Of a stretch of 64,000 bases of DNA, positions 36,284-46,286 are shown one piece after another. A program made the translations under genes and the position numbers. This DNA comes from Deltaproteobacteria bacterium (GTDB taxonomy: Bacteria; Desulfobacterota_D; UBA1144; Nemesobacterales; JAJCZQ01), in assembly GCA_029262335.1 (NCBI GenBank), contig JAJCZQ010000003.1, positions 1 to 64,000 of the forward strand, written 5' to 3'. A model generated the notes under the pieces. That model ran no database searches and had not been told where the DNA came from. It was given only the letters and a program-made list of their open reading frames with translations. How positions within the stretch are numbered: position 1 is the stretch's first letter; every line of letters begins with the position of its first letter.

Positions 36284-37776
36284 TGTAACTTTCTTTTATT
36301 ACTCAAATAGTTTTTTGCTTCTATCCTGTCATCAAAATCTATTTTATCTTTACCAATAATTTGATAATCTTCATGCCCTTTTCCTGCCAGAAGTACGATG
36401 TCACCGGAGTCAGCATTTTTTAGTGCCAACTCAATAGCCTCTTTCCGGTCAGATATTTTTATATATTTTGCAACATCAATATTGTTGCCGGTAAGTCCTT
36501 CTTCAATTTCATCTAAAATTGTTTCCGGGTCTTCGGTCCTGGGATTGTCAGAAGTAATTATTACAAAATCAGAAAATCTTTCTGCAATAATAGCCATTTT
36601 AGGCCTCTTGCCCCTGTCCCTGTCACCGCCGCATCCAAACAATGTAATAATCCTTCCTTTTTTAATAGGAGTTAATGCTTTTAATACATTCTCAAGTGCA
36701 TCAGGTGTATGTGCATAATCAACCAGGACATCTATGCCGTGATCATTTTCGACTCTTTCAAGCCTTCCCGGCACATTTATAAGCCCGGAAAGTGCTTCCT
36801 GTATTATCTCAATTGGAGTGTTTAGTTCAAGTGCAATCCCAATTGCTGATAACATGTTGTAAAGATTATGTTCACCAATGAGGTTTGAATTTATATTAAT
36901 CTTCCCGCCAGGGGTGACAATCTCTGCCTTTATTCCACCTGAAGAAATTTCATATTCAGATGGGTATATATCTCCAAAGCCGGATTTAAGTGAATATGTA
37001 ACTGTTTTGCAATCTATTTCACCTGCAAGTCTTGAACCAAATTCATCATCTGTGTTTATAACTGCAACTTTTCCTTTTTTTTCACTTTTAGTTAGCAGTT
37101 CTGTGAACAGTTTTTTTTTAGAATTGTAATAGTTCTCAAGATTGCCGTGATAATCCAGGTGGTCCTGAGTCAGGTTTGTGAATATTGCTCCGTCAAAATG
37201 ACAGCCGTCAACCCTGTTTCGGTCAAGAGCATGAGACGATACTTCCATAGTTACCGTATCTACATTACTCTCACTCATTTCACTCAAAATCCTGGTTAGT
37301 TCAATTGAATCGGGTGTTGTCATAGAAGAGCTTTTTTTCTCTCCATTATATGAAATTTCAATAGTCCCTATAATTCCTGAATTCAGACTGTTTTTTTTCC
37401 AGATGCTGTCAAGTATATAGGATGTTGTGGTTTTACCGTTGGTCCCGGTAATACCAATCAGTTTAATGTTCCTGGTGGGATTGCTGTAGTAGTTTGCGGC
37501 AACAAGCGGGGTTGCCTGCATTGAATTCTCAACTTCGATACATGTAACATTTTTCGAAATATTTTCAGGAATATTTTCAACCAAAAGTGAGTTTGCCCCA
37601 TTTGAGACAGCGGATTCTATATAGTTATGCCCGTCGGTGTTGTCTCCCCTGACGGCGCAGAATAAATATCCTTCTCCAGCATGGTTTGAGTTTGATGTGA
37701 TGCCTCTTATTTCTATGTCGGGGTTCCCGGTCATTTTCCTGATATTAATATTATTAATTATTTCGCTGAGTTTCAT
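36280..37776 (-). CDS. murE: UDP-N-acetylmuramoyl-tripeptide synthetase, meso-DAP type
   Basis: A 498-residue Mur ligase that adds the third stem-peptide residue. The P-loop is GITGTNGKTTT (108-118). The specificity motif is DNPR (410-413), the signature of meso-diaminopimelate-adding enzymes (lysine-adding ones differ here), so the wall is A1gamma-like. Overlaps of 4 bp on each side keep it tightly coupled to ftsI and murF. Confidence 0.97.
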   Translation of the reverse strand: MKLSEIINNINIRKMTGNPDIEIRGITSNSNHAGEGYLFCAVRGDNTDGHNYIESAVSNGANSLLVENIPENISKNVTCIEVENSMQATPLVAANYYSNPTRNIKLIGITGTNGKTTTSYILDSIWKKNSLNSGIIGTIEISYNGEKKSSSMTTPDSIELTRILSEMSESNVDTVTMEVSSHALDRNRVDGCHFDGAIFTNLTQDHLDYHGNLENYYNSKKKLFTELLTKSEKKGKVAVINTDDEFGSRLAGEIDCKTVTYSLKSGFGDIYPSEYEISSGGIKAEIVTPGGKININSNLIGEHNLYNMLSAIGIALELNTPIEIIQEALSGLINVPGRLERVENDHGIDVLVDYAHTPDALENVLKALTPIKKGRIITLFGCGGDRDRGKRPKMAIIAERFSDFVIITSDNPRTEDPETILDEIEEGLTGNNIDVAKYIKISDRKEAIELALKNADSGDIVLLAGKGHEDYQIIGKDKIDFDDRIEAKNYLSNKRKLQ

Positions 37777-39692
37777 ATGTCCTGTGTAAGTTCAAATGAA
37801 CAAATTGTATCCTCTTTTATTTCCTCTCCGGCGATAGGAGTCTGCGTATCGGAAAAACCGCTTCCGTTAAACTTTACTTCGACTCCGTTTTCATCAGCCC
37901 ATCTTAGTATGTCCCTTGTACTTTTGCCCTTAAAATTAGGCATTAGTTTTGTGCCTGTAAACCCGCTTCTTGTAGGAGTGTTAAGATAAAAAAGTACTTT
38001 TTCAGTGATTGCTTTGAATATAGGGGCCGATACTGAACCTCCGTATATACTTTTCCTTGGGTTTTCAACAACCACTATGAGTGTAATTTTAGGATCATCT
38101 ACGGGCGCGAATCCTACAAAAGATGCCATATACTTTTCTTTATAATATCCGCCGGTGTTGGGGTTGGGTATTTGTGCGGTACCTGTCTTTCCGGCAACGC
38201 TGTAACCTGATATCTGTGCATTCTTGCCGGTACCGTTGTCTACAACACCTTCCATTATTGATGCAACCTGTTTTGCAGTGTCGTAAGATACGACCCTCTT
38301 TATTATTTCCGGTTTATTGTTTGTAACTATTTCCCCATTAGGGGTCGAAATTTTCTTTACTATGTATGGTTTCATCAGGTATCCGCCGTTTGCTATTGAT
38401 GACAAAGCGGAAGCAAGCTGAAGAGCGGTTACGGAAATACCCTGGCCAAATGAAATGGTGGCTAGTTCCACAGGACCCCATTTCTTTGTTTTCTGCAATA
38501 ATCCGCCGGGTTCACCCGGGAGGTCAATTCCAAGTTTTTCTCCAAAACCGAAATCTGTTAAATATTTATATAAACTTTTTTTACCTAATGTCTCTCCCAT
38601 TTTTGATGCACATATATTACTGGATACTTCTATTACTTCAGCAACAGTCAATATGCCGTGCGGATGAGTATCTTTTATGACTTTTGGGCCAACTTTTCTT
38701 TTGCCGTTTTCACAGTCGTATTTTGTATTTGAATTTGCAAGCTTTTCTTCAATAGCTGCAGCAGCCAGGAATATCTTTAGGGTCGAACCCGGCTCAAATG
38801 TATACCATACAGGAAGGTTTCTCCTCGTTTTATTTGGAAATTCACTAAATCTGTTTGGATTGAAAAACGGGTAAGAAGCCATTGCCAGAATTTCTCCGGT
38901 ATTTGGTTCCATAAGAAGGGCCATGCCTGCATCTCCGCCCATCTTTTCGACTCCGTCACGGAGTTCTTTTTCTACAATGTGCTGGACCTGTGAATCTATT
39001 GTGAGTTCTACATCAAAACCCCTCGTTTTTTCTTCTATATCAACGGGGCTGTACATTATCTGTTTACCCCTGGCATCTCTTTTAAGATTTATTTTCTGAG
39101 GTTTACCGGCAAGTACACCATCAAGATTGTACTCTATTCCCTCAATCCCTTTTGAATCGATGTTGGTAAATCCAAGTACCTGCCCTATAAGATAATCATT
39201 GGGGTAAATTCTCTTGGGTTCCTGTACAAAGCCGATGCCATCCACGTCCATTTCTTTTAATTTTTTTACTGTGTCAGGATTGGCAAGCCTGTCCAGCCAG
39301 ATAAAAGACTTGTTTGAGACTGCATCAGACAGCAGCTCTTTGTAACCAAACTTTGTATTGTCAGAAACTACTGTGGCAAATTTCTTAGGGTCTTTAATAA
39401 GTCTGGGATTTACATAGATAGAAGTTGTATCAACACTTGTGGCCAGATATGTGCCTTTTGTATCGAGGATATTTCCTCTTTTTGGAAGAAGTGTTAGGGA
39501 ACTTGAGTGCTGCCTTTTTGCTATCTTAAAGGATTTGTCCCTGTCCAGTACCTGAAGACTAAGTGCTTTGTAACTGACTGATATAAAAAGAAGGAAAACA
39601 ATTAAGGTCGCAAAATATATTCTCCACTTGGGTTTAGTGGAATCTCTGTTGTACTGTAGGTGAAGTTTATTTTGTTTTTTAACCCGTTTCAT
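37773..39692 (-). CDS. ftsI: penicillin-binding transpeptidase FtsI with C-terminal PASTA domain
   Basis: A 639-residue class B PBP: N-terminal membrane helix (about 24-47), PBP dimer domain, transpeptidase, then one PASTA domain (about 576-639). Catalytic motifs are S303-T-L-K306, S357-S-N359 and K502-T-G504. It crosslinks septal peptidoglycan with FtsW. The PASTA tail (LMPNFKGKSTRDILRWADENG) is common in Gram-positive and delta-group FtsI but absent from the E. coli protein. Confidence 0.96.
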   Translation of the reverse strand: MKRVKKQNKLHLQYNRDSTKPKWRIYFATLIVFLLFISVSYKALSLQVLDRDKSFKIAKRQHSSSLTLLPKRGNILDTKGTYLATSVDTTSIYVNPRLIKDPKKFATVVSDNTKFGYKELLSDAVSNKSFIWLDRLANPDTVKKLKEMDVDGIGFVQEPKRIYPNDYLIGQVLGFTNIDSKGIEGIEYNLDGVLAGKPQKINLKRDARGKQIMYSPVDIEEKTRGFDVELTIDSQVQHIVEKELRDGVEKMGGDAGMALLMEPNTGEILAMASYPFFNPNRFSEFPNKTRRNLPVWYTFEPGSTLKIFLAAAAIEEKLANSNTKYDCENGKRKVGPKVIKDTHPHGILTVAEVIEVSSNICASKMGETLGKKSLYKYLTDFGFGEKLGIDLPGEPGGLLQKTKKWGPVELATISFGQGISVTALQLASALSSIANGGYLMKPYIVKKISTPNGEIVTNNKPEIIKRVVSYDTAKQVASIMEGVVDNGTGKNAQISGYSVAGKTGTAQIPNPNTGGYYKEKYMASFVGFAPVDDPKITLIVVVENPRKSIYGGSVSAPIFKAITEKVLFYLNTPTRSGFTGTKLMPNFKGKSTRDILRWADENGVEVKFNGSGFSDTQTPIAGEEIKEDTICSFELTQDI

Positions 39693-39982
39693 TTTTTCTG
39701 GCCGACTATTGTTGCTTTCTCAATATAAAAAATGTCGTTTTGAGTCGGGTATTTAAACCCTAGTTTGTCAGCTATAAGTTCTAACCTCTCCGGGGATTTG
39801 AGTTTCATGAATTTGGCTCTTAGATCCTGTCTTTCCTGAATAAGGGACTTTTCCAGTTTGTTGTTTCTGGAAATTTCGTAACCTATTCTTACATGCTCTA
39901 CTTTAATACGCACGTACAGGATCGAAATTACTGAAATAATCACCAACAATATTATTGATTTAACCGGAGTTTTTTTATTCAT
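39689..39982 (-). CDS. ftsL: cell division protein FtsL
   Basis: A 97-residue bitopic protein: a transmembrane segment (about 9-25) followed by a predicted coiled coil and the block LKSPERLELIADKLGFKYPTQNDI, typical of FtsL/DivIC-like proteins. It lies between rsmH and ftsI, its standard place, and overlaps ftsI by 4 bp. Confidence 0.88.
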   Translation of the reverse strand: MNKKTPVKSIILLVIISVISILYVRIKVEHVRIGYEISRNNKLEKSLIQERQDLRAKFMKLKSPERLELIADKLGFKYPTQNDIFYIEKATIVGQKK

Positions 39983-39993
39983 TGCTCTATCCG

Positions 39994-40953
39994 TCAGATT
40001 CTTTCCACAACCCTCATTTTTGAACTCCTGGCTCGGGGATTTTCCAAAATTTCTTCTTCCCCGGGTTTTATAGGAGATCTTGTTATTATTTTTACGGTAC
40101 TTTCCTTTTCACACCTGCAAACCGGTAAGTCGGTCGGGCAAATGCAGCTTGAGTGAAGGTCTTTGAAATAATTTTTCACTATCCGGTCTTCAAGTGAATG
40201 AAAAGATATAATTACCAGTCTGCCGCCGACTTTTAAAAGTTTTACAGCTTTTTCAATAAATGTTTTTAGATTTTCAAGTTCATTGTTTACTGCAATTCTA
40301 AGTGCCTGAAAAGTTTTCGTCGCAGGATGAATTCTCTTTGGATGAAATTTTCTGGGTATTGAATTGGAAATAAGTGCCGCAAGTTCCTTTGAAGTCTGAA
40401 GGGGTTTTTGCTCTCTCGATTTAATTATTGATTTTGCAATTTTCCTGGAAAAGCTTTCTTCTCCATAGTCCCTGAAAAGGTTGCTTAGTTCTTCAACGCT
40501 CATTTCATTAACAAGGTCATAGGCTGTAAACTGCAGTTTTGCATCCATCCTCATATCAAGGGGCTCATTTTTCATAAAACTAAAACCCCTTTTGCTGTGC
40601 TCAAGCTGAAAGGAAGACATGCCCAGATCGGCGATAATGCCATCTACTTCAGTCAGATTAAGTTCCGAGGATATACAGTCAATTTCATAAAAATTCTTAT
40701 TCATAAAATGTATATTGTCTCTGAACCCGGAAAGTCTGTCCCTCGCTATTTTGATGGATTCTTCATCTACATCAAATCCAATTACCCTTGAGTTGAGATT
40801 TGTAGATTCAAGCAGGTGCCTCGTATGACTGCCGAGACCTAAAGTGGCGTCAATATAAACCCCATCCTCTATAGGGCGTAAATATTCAATCGCTTCCTTT
40901 AGTAAAACGGACTTATGTGTAATATTCTCAACTTCATGAGCAACTTTATTCAT
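39994..40953 (-). CDS. rsmH: 16S rRNA m4C1402 methyltransferase
   Basis: A 319-residue RsmH (MraW) that N4-methylates C1402 of 16S rRNA. THKSVLLKEAIEYLRP near the N-terminus, the SAM site YIDATLGLGSHTRHLLE, IADLGMSSFQLEHSKRGFSF and the C-terminal RSSKMRVVERI are present. It starts directly after the mraZ stop. Confidence 0.97.
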   Translation of the reverse strand: MNKVAHEVENITHKSVLLKEAIEYLRPIEDGVYIDATLGLGSHTRHLLESTNLNSRVIGFDVDEESIKIARDRLSGFRDNIHFMNKNFYEIDCISSELNLTEVDGIIADLGMSSFQLEHSKRGFSFMKNEPLDMRMDAKLQFTAYDLVNEMSVEELSNLFRDYGEESFSRKIAKSIIKSREQKPLQTSKELAALISNSIPRKFHPKRIHPATKTFQALRIAVNNELENLKTFIEKAVKLLKVGGRLVIISFHSLEDRIVKNYFKDLHSSCICPTDLPVCRCEKESTVKIITRSPIKPGEEEILENPRARSSKMRVVERI

Positions 40954-41400
40954 TTATAATCCGTGTTCTGCTAAGATTTCCCTGCTCTTTTTAAACTGTT
41001 CATAAGAACTTATGGACTCTTCCTTGTCCCATGTTTCTTTTGACCAGATCTCTATTTTTTTTAACATCCCTATCATTACAACTTCTTTTTGTATATTTGC
41101 ATGAGTTCTCAGGGACTGCGTAATAAGAACTCTTCCCTGGCTGTCAATTGGACAGTCAACCGCCCCGCCCATCAGGTAGCGCATAAATGCTGATACATCC
41201 TGACGGAACTGCGGGAGTTCCGAAATCTTGTTTTCGATTTCGTTCCACTCCTTTAATGGATACGCAACCAGGCACTTGTCAAAGTTGGTAATGACAAATG
41301 TTTCTTCACCGTATTTGTCCCTGCAAACCTCGCGAAATTTCGAAGGAATGCTGACTCTTCCGGTGTTGGTTACGGTGTGATCATATCGTCCTCTAAACAT
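40954..41400 (-). CDS. mraZ: transcriptional regulator MraZ
   Basis: A 148-residue MraZ with two AbrB-like swapped-hairpin half-domains: GRYDHTVTNTGRVSIPSKFRE (3-23) and the second DSQGRVLITQSLRTHA. It binds tandem repeats in front of its own operon and represses dcw transcription. The ATG at 41398-41400 has no Shine-Dalgarno; an extended -10 sits 10 nt upstream and three 10-bp-spaced TGG boxes overlap it. Confidence 0.95.
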   Translation of the reverse strand: MFRGRYDHTVTNTGRVSIPSKFREVCRDKYGEETFVITNFDKCLVAYPLKEWNEIENKISELPQFRQDVSAFMRYLMGGAVDCPIDSQGRVLITQSLRTHANIQKEVVMIGMLKKIEIWSKETWDKEESISSYEQFKKSREILAEHGL

Positions 41401-41450
41401 AGTTAACCAAATTATACCACTTTATGCCAATTTATATAGCTTTTATGCCA
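41401..41450 (-). promoter_or_regulatory. dcw promoter with tandem MraZ boxes
   Basis: Read on the minus strand, TGG triplets recur at exactly 10-bp intervals (complements at 41427-41429, 41417-41419 and 41407-41409), with a fourth TGGCATAAA one further two-turn step upstream (41448-41450). MraZ binds such tandem TGG-containing repeats. The middle box forms an extended -10, TGGTATAAT, with TATAAT at 41411-41416. Initiation is predicted about 4 nt before the mraZ ATG. Confidence 0.7.
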
Positions 41451-41575
41451 TTTGATAACTATATAAAAATTAGGTTAGAATGTCAATGTAAGTTAAAGGA
41501 AATATTAAGTTTTTTGTAATAGACTTAAATTTTTAGCAAATGTATAGTCATTTAGGTAACTTAAAAGAGTAAATC

Positions 41576-41794
41576 ATGCCATCATTTTATATAAAACTCA
41601 GGCATAAAAGCCAAAATATCCTTTTGCAGTCCCTTCTTGGCACATATTCACACTTAATGTGGGTACGCACCGAAGACCCTAAAGAAAATATAGTAAGAAT
41701 TGCTACAACAGATGATCTGCTTGAAGAAGCAAAGAATGTTCTGGATTCAATAGCAGATGATGTAGAGTTTGACTATCTCCCTGAAAATGTATGA
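41576..41794 (+). CDS. DUF4911 family small protein
   Basis: A 72-residue protein matching the DUF4911 pattern (KLRHKSQNILLQSLLGTYSHLMWVRTEDP). The fold looks like a small alpha/beta domain; no function is known. It overlaps murJ by 4 bp and is the first gene of a plus-strand run divergent from the dcw cluster. Confidence 0.75.
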   Translation: MPSFYIKLRHKSQNILLQSLLGTYSHLMWVRTEDPKENIVRIATTDDLLEEAKNVLDSIADDVEFDYLPENV

Positions 41795-43353
41795 GTACAG
41801 ATAAAAAGATTGCAAAAAACTGGGGCCTGGTCGGGCTATTAACTTTTATCAGCAGGCTCATTGGTTACCTGAGGGACGTGGTTGTTGCATACTTTTTTGG
41901 CGCATCTTACCAGACAGACGCATTTTATGTTGCCTTCAGGATCCCAAATCTTTTAAGACGGCTTTTTGCTGAAGGCTCAATTACTGTAGCCTTCGTCCCA
42001 ATATTTACCGAGTATCTGAATGAAGGTTATGAGGAAGCCAAAAAAGCATTAAACTCAATTTTTACGGTACTTTTTTTTGTAATATGTATTGTGTCCGTGC
42101 TGGGTATTATCTTTTCTCCTCTTATCGTAAAACTCTTTGCATACGGTTTTGATGAAAAAACCTTTAACCTTGCTGTTGAACTCAACCGGATTATGTTTCC
42201 CTATATTGTCTTTATATCGCTCGCAGCACTTTCAATGGGGATACTCAATACACTCAAACATTTTTTTGCCCCTGCTTTTTCCCCGGTCCTTTTTAATGTC
42301 GCAATAATAGTAAGCATAGCGGCACTGTATAATGTGTTTGACACCCCGATAAAGGCACTTGCGGTGGGGGTTTTAATTGGTGGAGTAATTCAGCTTGCAA
42401 TAAATATCCCGTTTCTTTTAAAGCATAATTTTTTGTTCAGTGTGTCAAGAAACCTAAGGCATCCTGCAGTAAAGGGCCTTATCATACTTGTGACTCCCCA
42501 GCTCTTTGGCCTGGCTGTATACAACTTTAATATCCTTGTTAATACACAGTACGCCTCTTTTATGCCTGACGGAACTATTACCTATCTTTATTTCTCTGAA
42601 CGTTTGATTGAATTTCCCCTTGGTGTGATAGCTGTGTCAATTGCCACAGTAATGCTTCCAAAACTTTCTGCCGAGGCGGCGAATAAGAATTTTGATGTAT
42701 TCAGAAAGGATTACCTTTTTTCACTACAGATGATGCTTTATATACTTATCCCTTCACTTATGGGGCTGATTGCACTCAGGGTACCTCTTTGTACTGTACT
42801 CTTTCAAAGGGGTGAATTTTCTGATGCAGCAGTATTAAATACCGCCCAGGCAGTACTCGGTTATGCAATAGGGCTTTGGGCAATAGGGGGGCTTAGAATT
42901 ACAGTCCCTGCATTTTATGCATTAAAGGACACTAAAACACCTGTGATGATTGCGTTTATTGCATTCATAGTGAATATCATTTTTGGTTATGTCCTTGGGA
43001 TCTATTTTTCCATGCACCAGCTGGGACTTGCAATCGCGAGTTCTATATCCGCGACAATAAATTTTATCCTCCTTTTCTATATCCTGAACTCGAGGACTAA
43101 GAAGCTATTTACCAAACCATTCATCAATTTCTTAACCCGTATTATCCCTGTTGCATTTCTCATGGGGATCACCACATGGTTTCTTGCCCGTTATATTCAG
43201 TGGAACGACAACGAATCCCTTACTAATTTTGCCGCACTTGCGGGGATAATCATGGTTTCGTTTGTTATCTATTTTGGTATTACAAAATTAATGAAGGTAA
43301 GAGAAGCAGACCATTTAATAAACATTCTAAGAAGAAAAGATATTAATCCATGA
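41791..43353 (+). CDS. murJ: lipid II flippase MurJ
   Basis: A 520-residue MATE-like membrane protein with about fourteen helices that flips lipid II to the periplasm. GYLRDVVVAYFFGASYQTDAFYVAFRIPNLLRRLFAEGS (assembled from the first 80 residues) is the MurJ signature region, and FPLGVIAVSIATVMLPKLS follows. It supplies the substrate for FtsW/FtsI encoded in the divergent cluster. Confidence 0.96.
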   Translation: MSTDKKIAKNWGLVGLLTFISRLIGYLRDVVVAYFFGASYQTDAFYVAFRIPNLLRRLFAEGSITVAFVPIFTEYLNEGYEEAKKALNSIFTVLFFVICIVSVLGIIFSPLIVKLFAYGFDEKTFNLAVELNRIMFPYIVFISLAALSMGILNTLKHFFAPAFSPVLFNVAIIVSIAALYNVFDTPIKALAVGVLIGGVIQLAINIPFLLKHNFLFSVSRNLRHPAVKGLIILVTPQLFGLAVYNFNILVNTQYASFMPDGTITYLYFSERLIEFPLGVIAVSIATVMLPKLSAEAANKNFDVFRKDYLFSLQMMLYILIPSLMGLIALRVPLCTVLFQRGEFSDAAVLNTAQAVLGYAIGLWAIGGLRITVPAFYALKDTKTPVMIAFIAFIVNIIFGYVLGIYFSMHQLGLAIASSISATINFILLFYILNSRTKKLFTKPFINFLTRIIPVAFLMGITTWFLARYIQWNDNESLTNFAALAGIIMVSFVIYFGITKLMKVREADHLINILRRKDINP

Positions 43354-43395
43354 TGGTTTTCAAACTCATTTACTGATAAAATCATCTTTATTGAT

Positions 43396-44070
43396 ATGAG
43401 TAAGAGTGAATATTTAGAGAGCCTTGAAAAAAAGTACAATAGCCAGCTTCAAAACGACCCTGCATCCAACTGCTTTGTTTTGCTGGCAGAAGTATTAATT
43501 AAACTCAGGAAATCTGATAATGCACTGAAGGTGCTTGTAAACGGGTTAAGGCATAATAAGCACAATATCACGGCCAGGTTTTTACTGGGTAAAATATATT
43601 TTGATAGATGGTTAATTGACGGGGCAAAGAAGGAGTTTGAGAAAGTTATAAAACTTGCCCCTGATAATATTGCCGTATCAAAAATACTGCTCCAGATTTA
43701 TACATCTGAGGGAAATGAAGAAAGAGTAGGGGAAATATCAAAGAATATACTTTTTTTTCACCCCGATAATCAGGAACTGATGAATTTCCTGGACGATGTT
43801 AAGTCCGGCAGTAATGTAGTCGAGTTAAAAGACATAGTTGATGAGTATTCGGATTTTAAGTCGGGAGTATCAAATGTCAGTGAGATGATGAGGTCTGGTA
43901 ATGAAGAGGAAATTGTCTCAAGTACTCTTGCCGAGCTGTATTACGAGCAGGGACATTACAAGGATTCGCTTGAACTATATAATAAGCTGCTTTTAAATAA
44001 TCCTGCAGATCAAAGTATAATAGAAAGAATTGAAAAAATAAAAAGTCTGAGTGTAAGGTCAGACGGGTAA
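43396..44070 (+). CDS. tetratricopeptide-repeat protein
   Basis: 224 residues made of TPR-like helical repeats, clearest at [46 protein letters not shown] and a C-terminal [21 protein letters not shown]. There is no signal peptide or membrane helix, so it should be cytoplasmic and mediate protein contacts. It lies 42 bp after murJ and 10 bp before aroQ. Confidence 0.8.
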   Translation: MSKSEYLESLEKKYNSQLQNDPASNCFVLLAEVLIKLRKSDNALKVLVNGLRHNKHNITARFLLGKIYFDRWLIDGAKKEFEKVIKLAPDNIAVSKILLQIYTSEGNEERVGEISKNILFFHPDNQELMNFLDDVKSGSNVVELKDIVDEYSDFKSGVSNVSEMMRSGNEEEIVSSTLAELYYEQGHYKDSLELYNKLLLNNPADQSIIERIEKIKSLSVRSDG

Positions 44071-44080
44071 GGAAATATAT

Positions 44081-44524
44081 ATGAACATATTAATTATAAA
44101 CGGGCCTAACCTGAATTTTCTTGGAAAAAGAGAACCGGAAATATACGGCAGCAATACACTTGAAGACATTAACAAACTGCTTGAGAAAGAGTCTGCACTC
44201 CTAAGTAAAGACCTAAACCTTGAATTCTTCCAGTCTAATTCCGAGGGAGAGCTTGTAAGCAAAATTCAGGAAGCGTTCGGGAAATACGACGGGATTATTA
44301 TAAACCCCGCTGCATATACACATACCAGCGTTGCAATAAGAGATGCTTTGCTGTCAACCGGGATCCCAACTGTAGAAGTTCACTTATCCAATATATTTAA
44401 AAGAGAAGAATTCAGGCACAAGTCATACGTGTCCGGTGTTTCTGTTGGGGTTGTGTCAGGTTTTGGGATAAACAGTTATGTGCTTGGCCTAAGAGGAATC
44501 TTCGAAACAATTAAGAGTCTTTAA
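44081..44524 (+). CDS. aroQ: type II 3-dehydroquinate dehydratase
   Basis: A 147-residue type II dehydroquinase of the shikimate pathway. [18 protein letters not shown] carries the catalytic arginine and tyrosine; [16 protein letters not shown] and [21 protein letters not shown] hold the histidine and substrate-binding residues. A Shine-Dalgarno-like AAGGAAA precedes the ATG. aroE, another shikimate-pathway gene, lies 5 kb downstream on the same strand. Confidence 0.96.
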   Translation: MNILIINGPNLNFLGKREPEIYGSNTLEDINKLLEKESALLSKDLNLEFFQSNSEGELVSKIQEAFGKYDGIIINPAAYTHTSVAIRDALLSTGIPTVEVHLSNIFKREEFRHKSYVSGVSVGVVSGFGINSYVLGLRGIFETIKSL

Positions 44525-44529
44525 CAATT

Positions 44530-46230
44530 ATGAAACCAAACTGGGTACTTGCCGCTCAAAACAATAAACTCAGCAATATGATTTCCGGCAGCCTAAGTAT
44601 CAATCCAATAACAGCCCAGGTGTTGATTAACAGGGGCGTGAAAAACGAATTAGAAGCCGAAGCATTTCTTAACCCAAAACTCTTTGACCTTCCTTCACCC
44701 AACTTAATGAAAGATATGGATAAGGCCGTTGAGCGTCTGGATGCGGCCCTAAAAGGGAATCAAAAAGTTGCAATATATGGTGATTACGATGTAGACGGCG
44801 TGACTTCAACTTCTCTTTTTTATAAATTCCTAACCGGACTTGGTATGGAAGTGGTTACATATAATCCCGACAGAATAGATGAAGGTTACGGTATCAATAC
44901 AGGTGCCATAGACAAACTCCACAAACTAAAAACTGAGCTGATAATATCATGCGACTGCGGAATTACGGCATATGATGAAGTTGAATATGCAAAGACGCTT
45001 GGTATTGATTTTATTATTACCGACCATCATCTTCCGCCTTTGAAAGTGCCACTGGCGGTTGCAGTATTAAATCCCAATCAGAAAGGCTGCAGCTATCCGG
45101 ACAAGGATATCACTGGTGTTGGAGTCATATTTAATTTTGCTATCGCGTTTAGAAGATATCTCCGTGACAATGAATATTTTAAGGATGACGAGCCCAACCT
45201 GGGGGAATTTCTTGACCTTGTCGCCCTTGGGACGGTTGCTGACTGTGCCTCGGTAAAAAATACAAACAGGATATTTATTAAAGAAGGAATAAAAAGAATG
45301 CAGCAGCCCAAAAGGGTAGGTGTGAGGGCATTAAAGGAAGTAAGCGGTATAAAAGGCACTGTTAGTTCATTTGATATAGGTTTTAAACTTGGCCCCAGAA
45401 TAAATGCAGCCGGACGGCTTGATGACCCGGGCGTAGCTGTTGAACTCCTTATTGCAGATGATCTGAAAAAAGCAGGGCAAATTGCAGAAAAACTTAATAA
45501 CGAAAATATAAAACGGCAAAATATAGAAAAAGATATTCTTAACGAGGCCGCAGCTATTGTGGACGGTTCTTCAGAATTTCAAAAGTTGAGTGCAATTGTC
45601 CTCGGCTCTTCCGGCTGGCACCAGGGGGTAATAGGCATTGTTGCATCGCGGTTGTGTGAAATGTACGGGAAACCCACCTTTCTTATTGCTATAGATAAGG
45701 ACGGCACGGGTAAAGGGTCGGGCAGAAGTATAGATGGTGTGGACCTGCACAGGATACTTACGGACAATAAAGATTTATTTGAGGCATTTGGAGGCCATAA
45801 GATGGCGGCAGGCATAACAATAAAAGAGGAAAAGATTGATCTTTTTCGTGATGTTCTTTCCGAGCAGGTTTCTAAACTTAACTTGAAAAATACAGGTAAA
45901 AAAATTGAAATTGATATAAAAGTGGATTTTGATGACATTAACTTTGAACTTGTAAATGAAATTGAGCAGTTGTCACCGTATGGTATTGGAAATAATGAAC
46001 CTGTTTTTTTAATACAAACTGCAAATATTAAATCTCAAAAAGTGTTTAAAAATAAACATTTGGGTATAACCTTTAGTAAAGACGGCAATACATACAGCGG
46101 TATGTGGTTTAATTTGAGAGAGATTGTAAGTTTGCCCGAAGTTGTTGATATTGTTTTCAGCCTTCAGATAAACGAATGGCAGGGAAAAAAAGAAATAAGA
46201 TTTAATATAAAGGATGTTTACTGGCAATAG
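44530..46230 (+). CDS. recJ: single-stranded-DNA-specific exonuclease RecJ
   Basis: A 566-residue DHH-family 5'-3' exonuclease. The metal motifs are YGDYDVDGVTST, CDCGITAYDEV and the DHH of ITDHHLPP; DHHA1 motif GGHKMAAGITI follows, then an OB-like C-terminal domain. It acts in recombination and mismatch repair. It begins 5 nt after aroQ. Confidence 0.95.
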   Translation: MKPNWVLAAQNNKLSNMISGSLSINPITAQVLINRGVKNELEAEAFLNPKLFDLPSPNLMKDMDKAVERLDAALKGNQKVAIYGDYDVDGVTSTSLFYKFLTGLGMEVVTYNPDRIDEGYGINTGAIDKLHKLKTELIISCDCGITAYDEVEYAKTLGIDFIITDHHLPPLKVPLAVAVLNPNQKGCSYPDKDITGVGVIFNFAIAFRRYLRDNEYFKDDEPNLGEFLDLVALGTVADCASVKNTNRIFIKEGIKRMQQPKRVGVRALKEVSGIKGTVSSFDIGFKLGPRINAAGRLDDPGVAVELLIADDLKKAGQIAEKLNNENIKRQNIEKDILNEAAAIVDGSSEFQKLSAIVLGSSGWHQGVIGIVASRLCEMYGKPTFLIAIDKDGTGKGSGRSIDGVDLHRILTDNKDLFEAFGGHKMAAGITIKEEKIDLFRDVLSEQVSKLNLKNTGKKIEIDIKVDFDDINFELVNEIEQLSPYGIGNNEPVFLIQTANIKSQKVFKNKHLGITFSKDGNTYSGMWFNLREIVSLPEVVDIVFSLQINEWQGKKEIRFNIKDVYWQ

Positions 46231-46286
46231 TTTTGCTTCGCATATTCTCAAACTACTAATGATCAACTTCCCGGAGGAATAATAAA

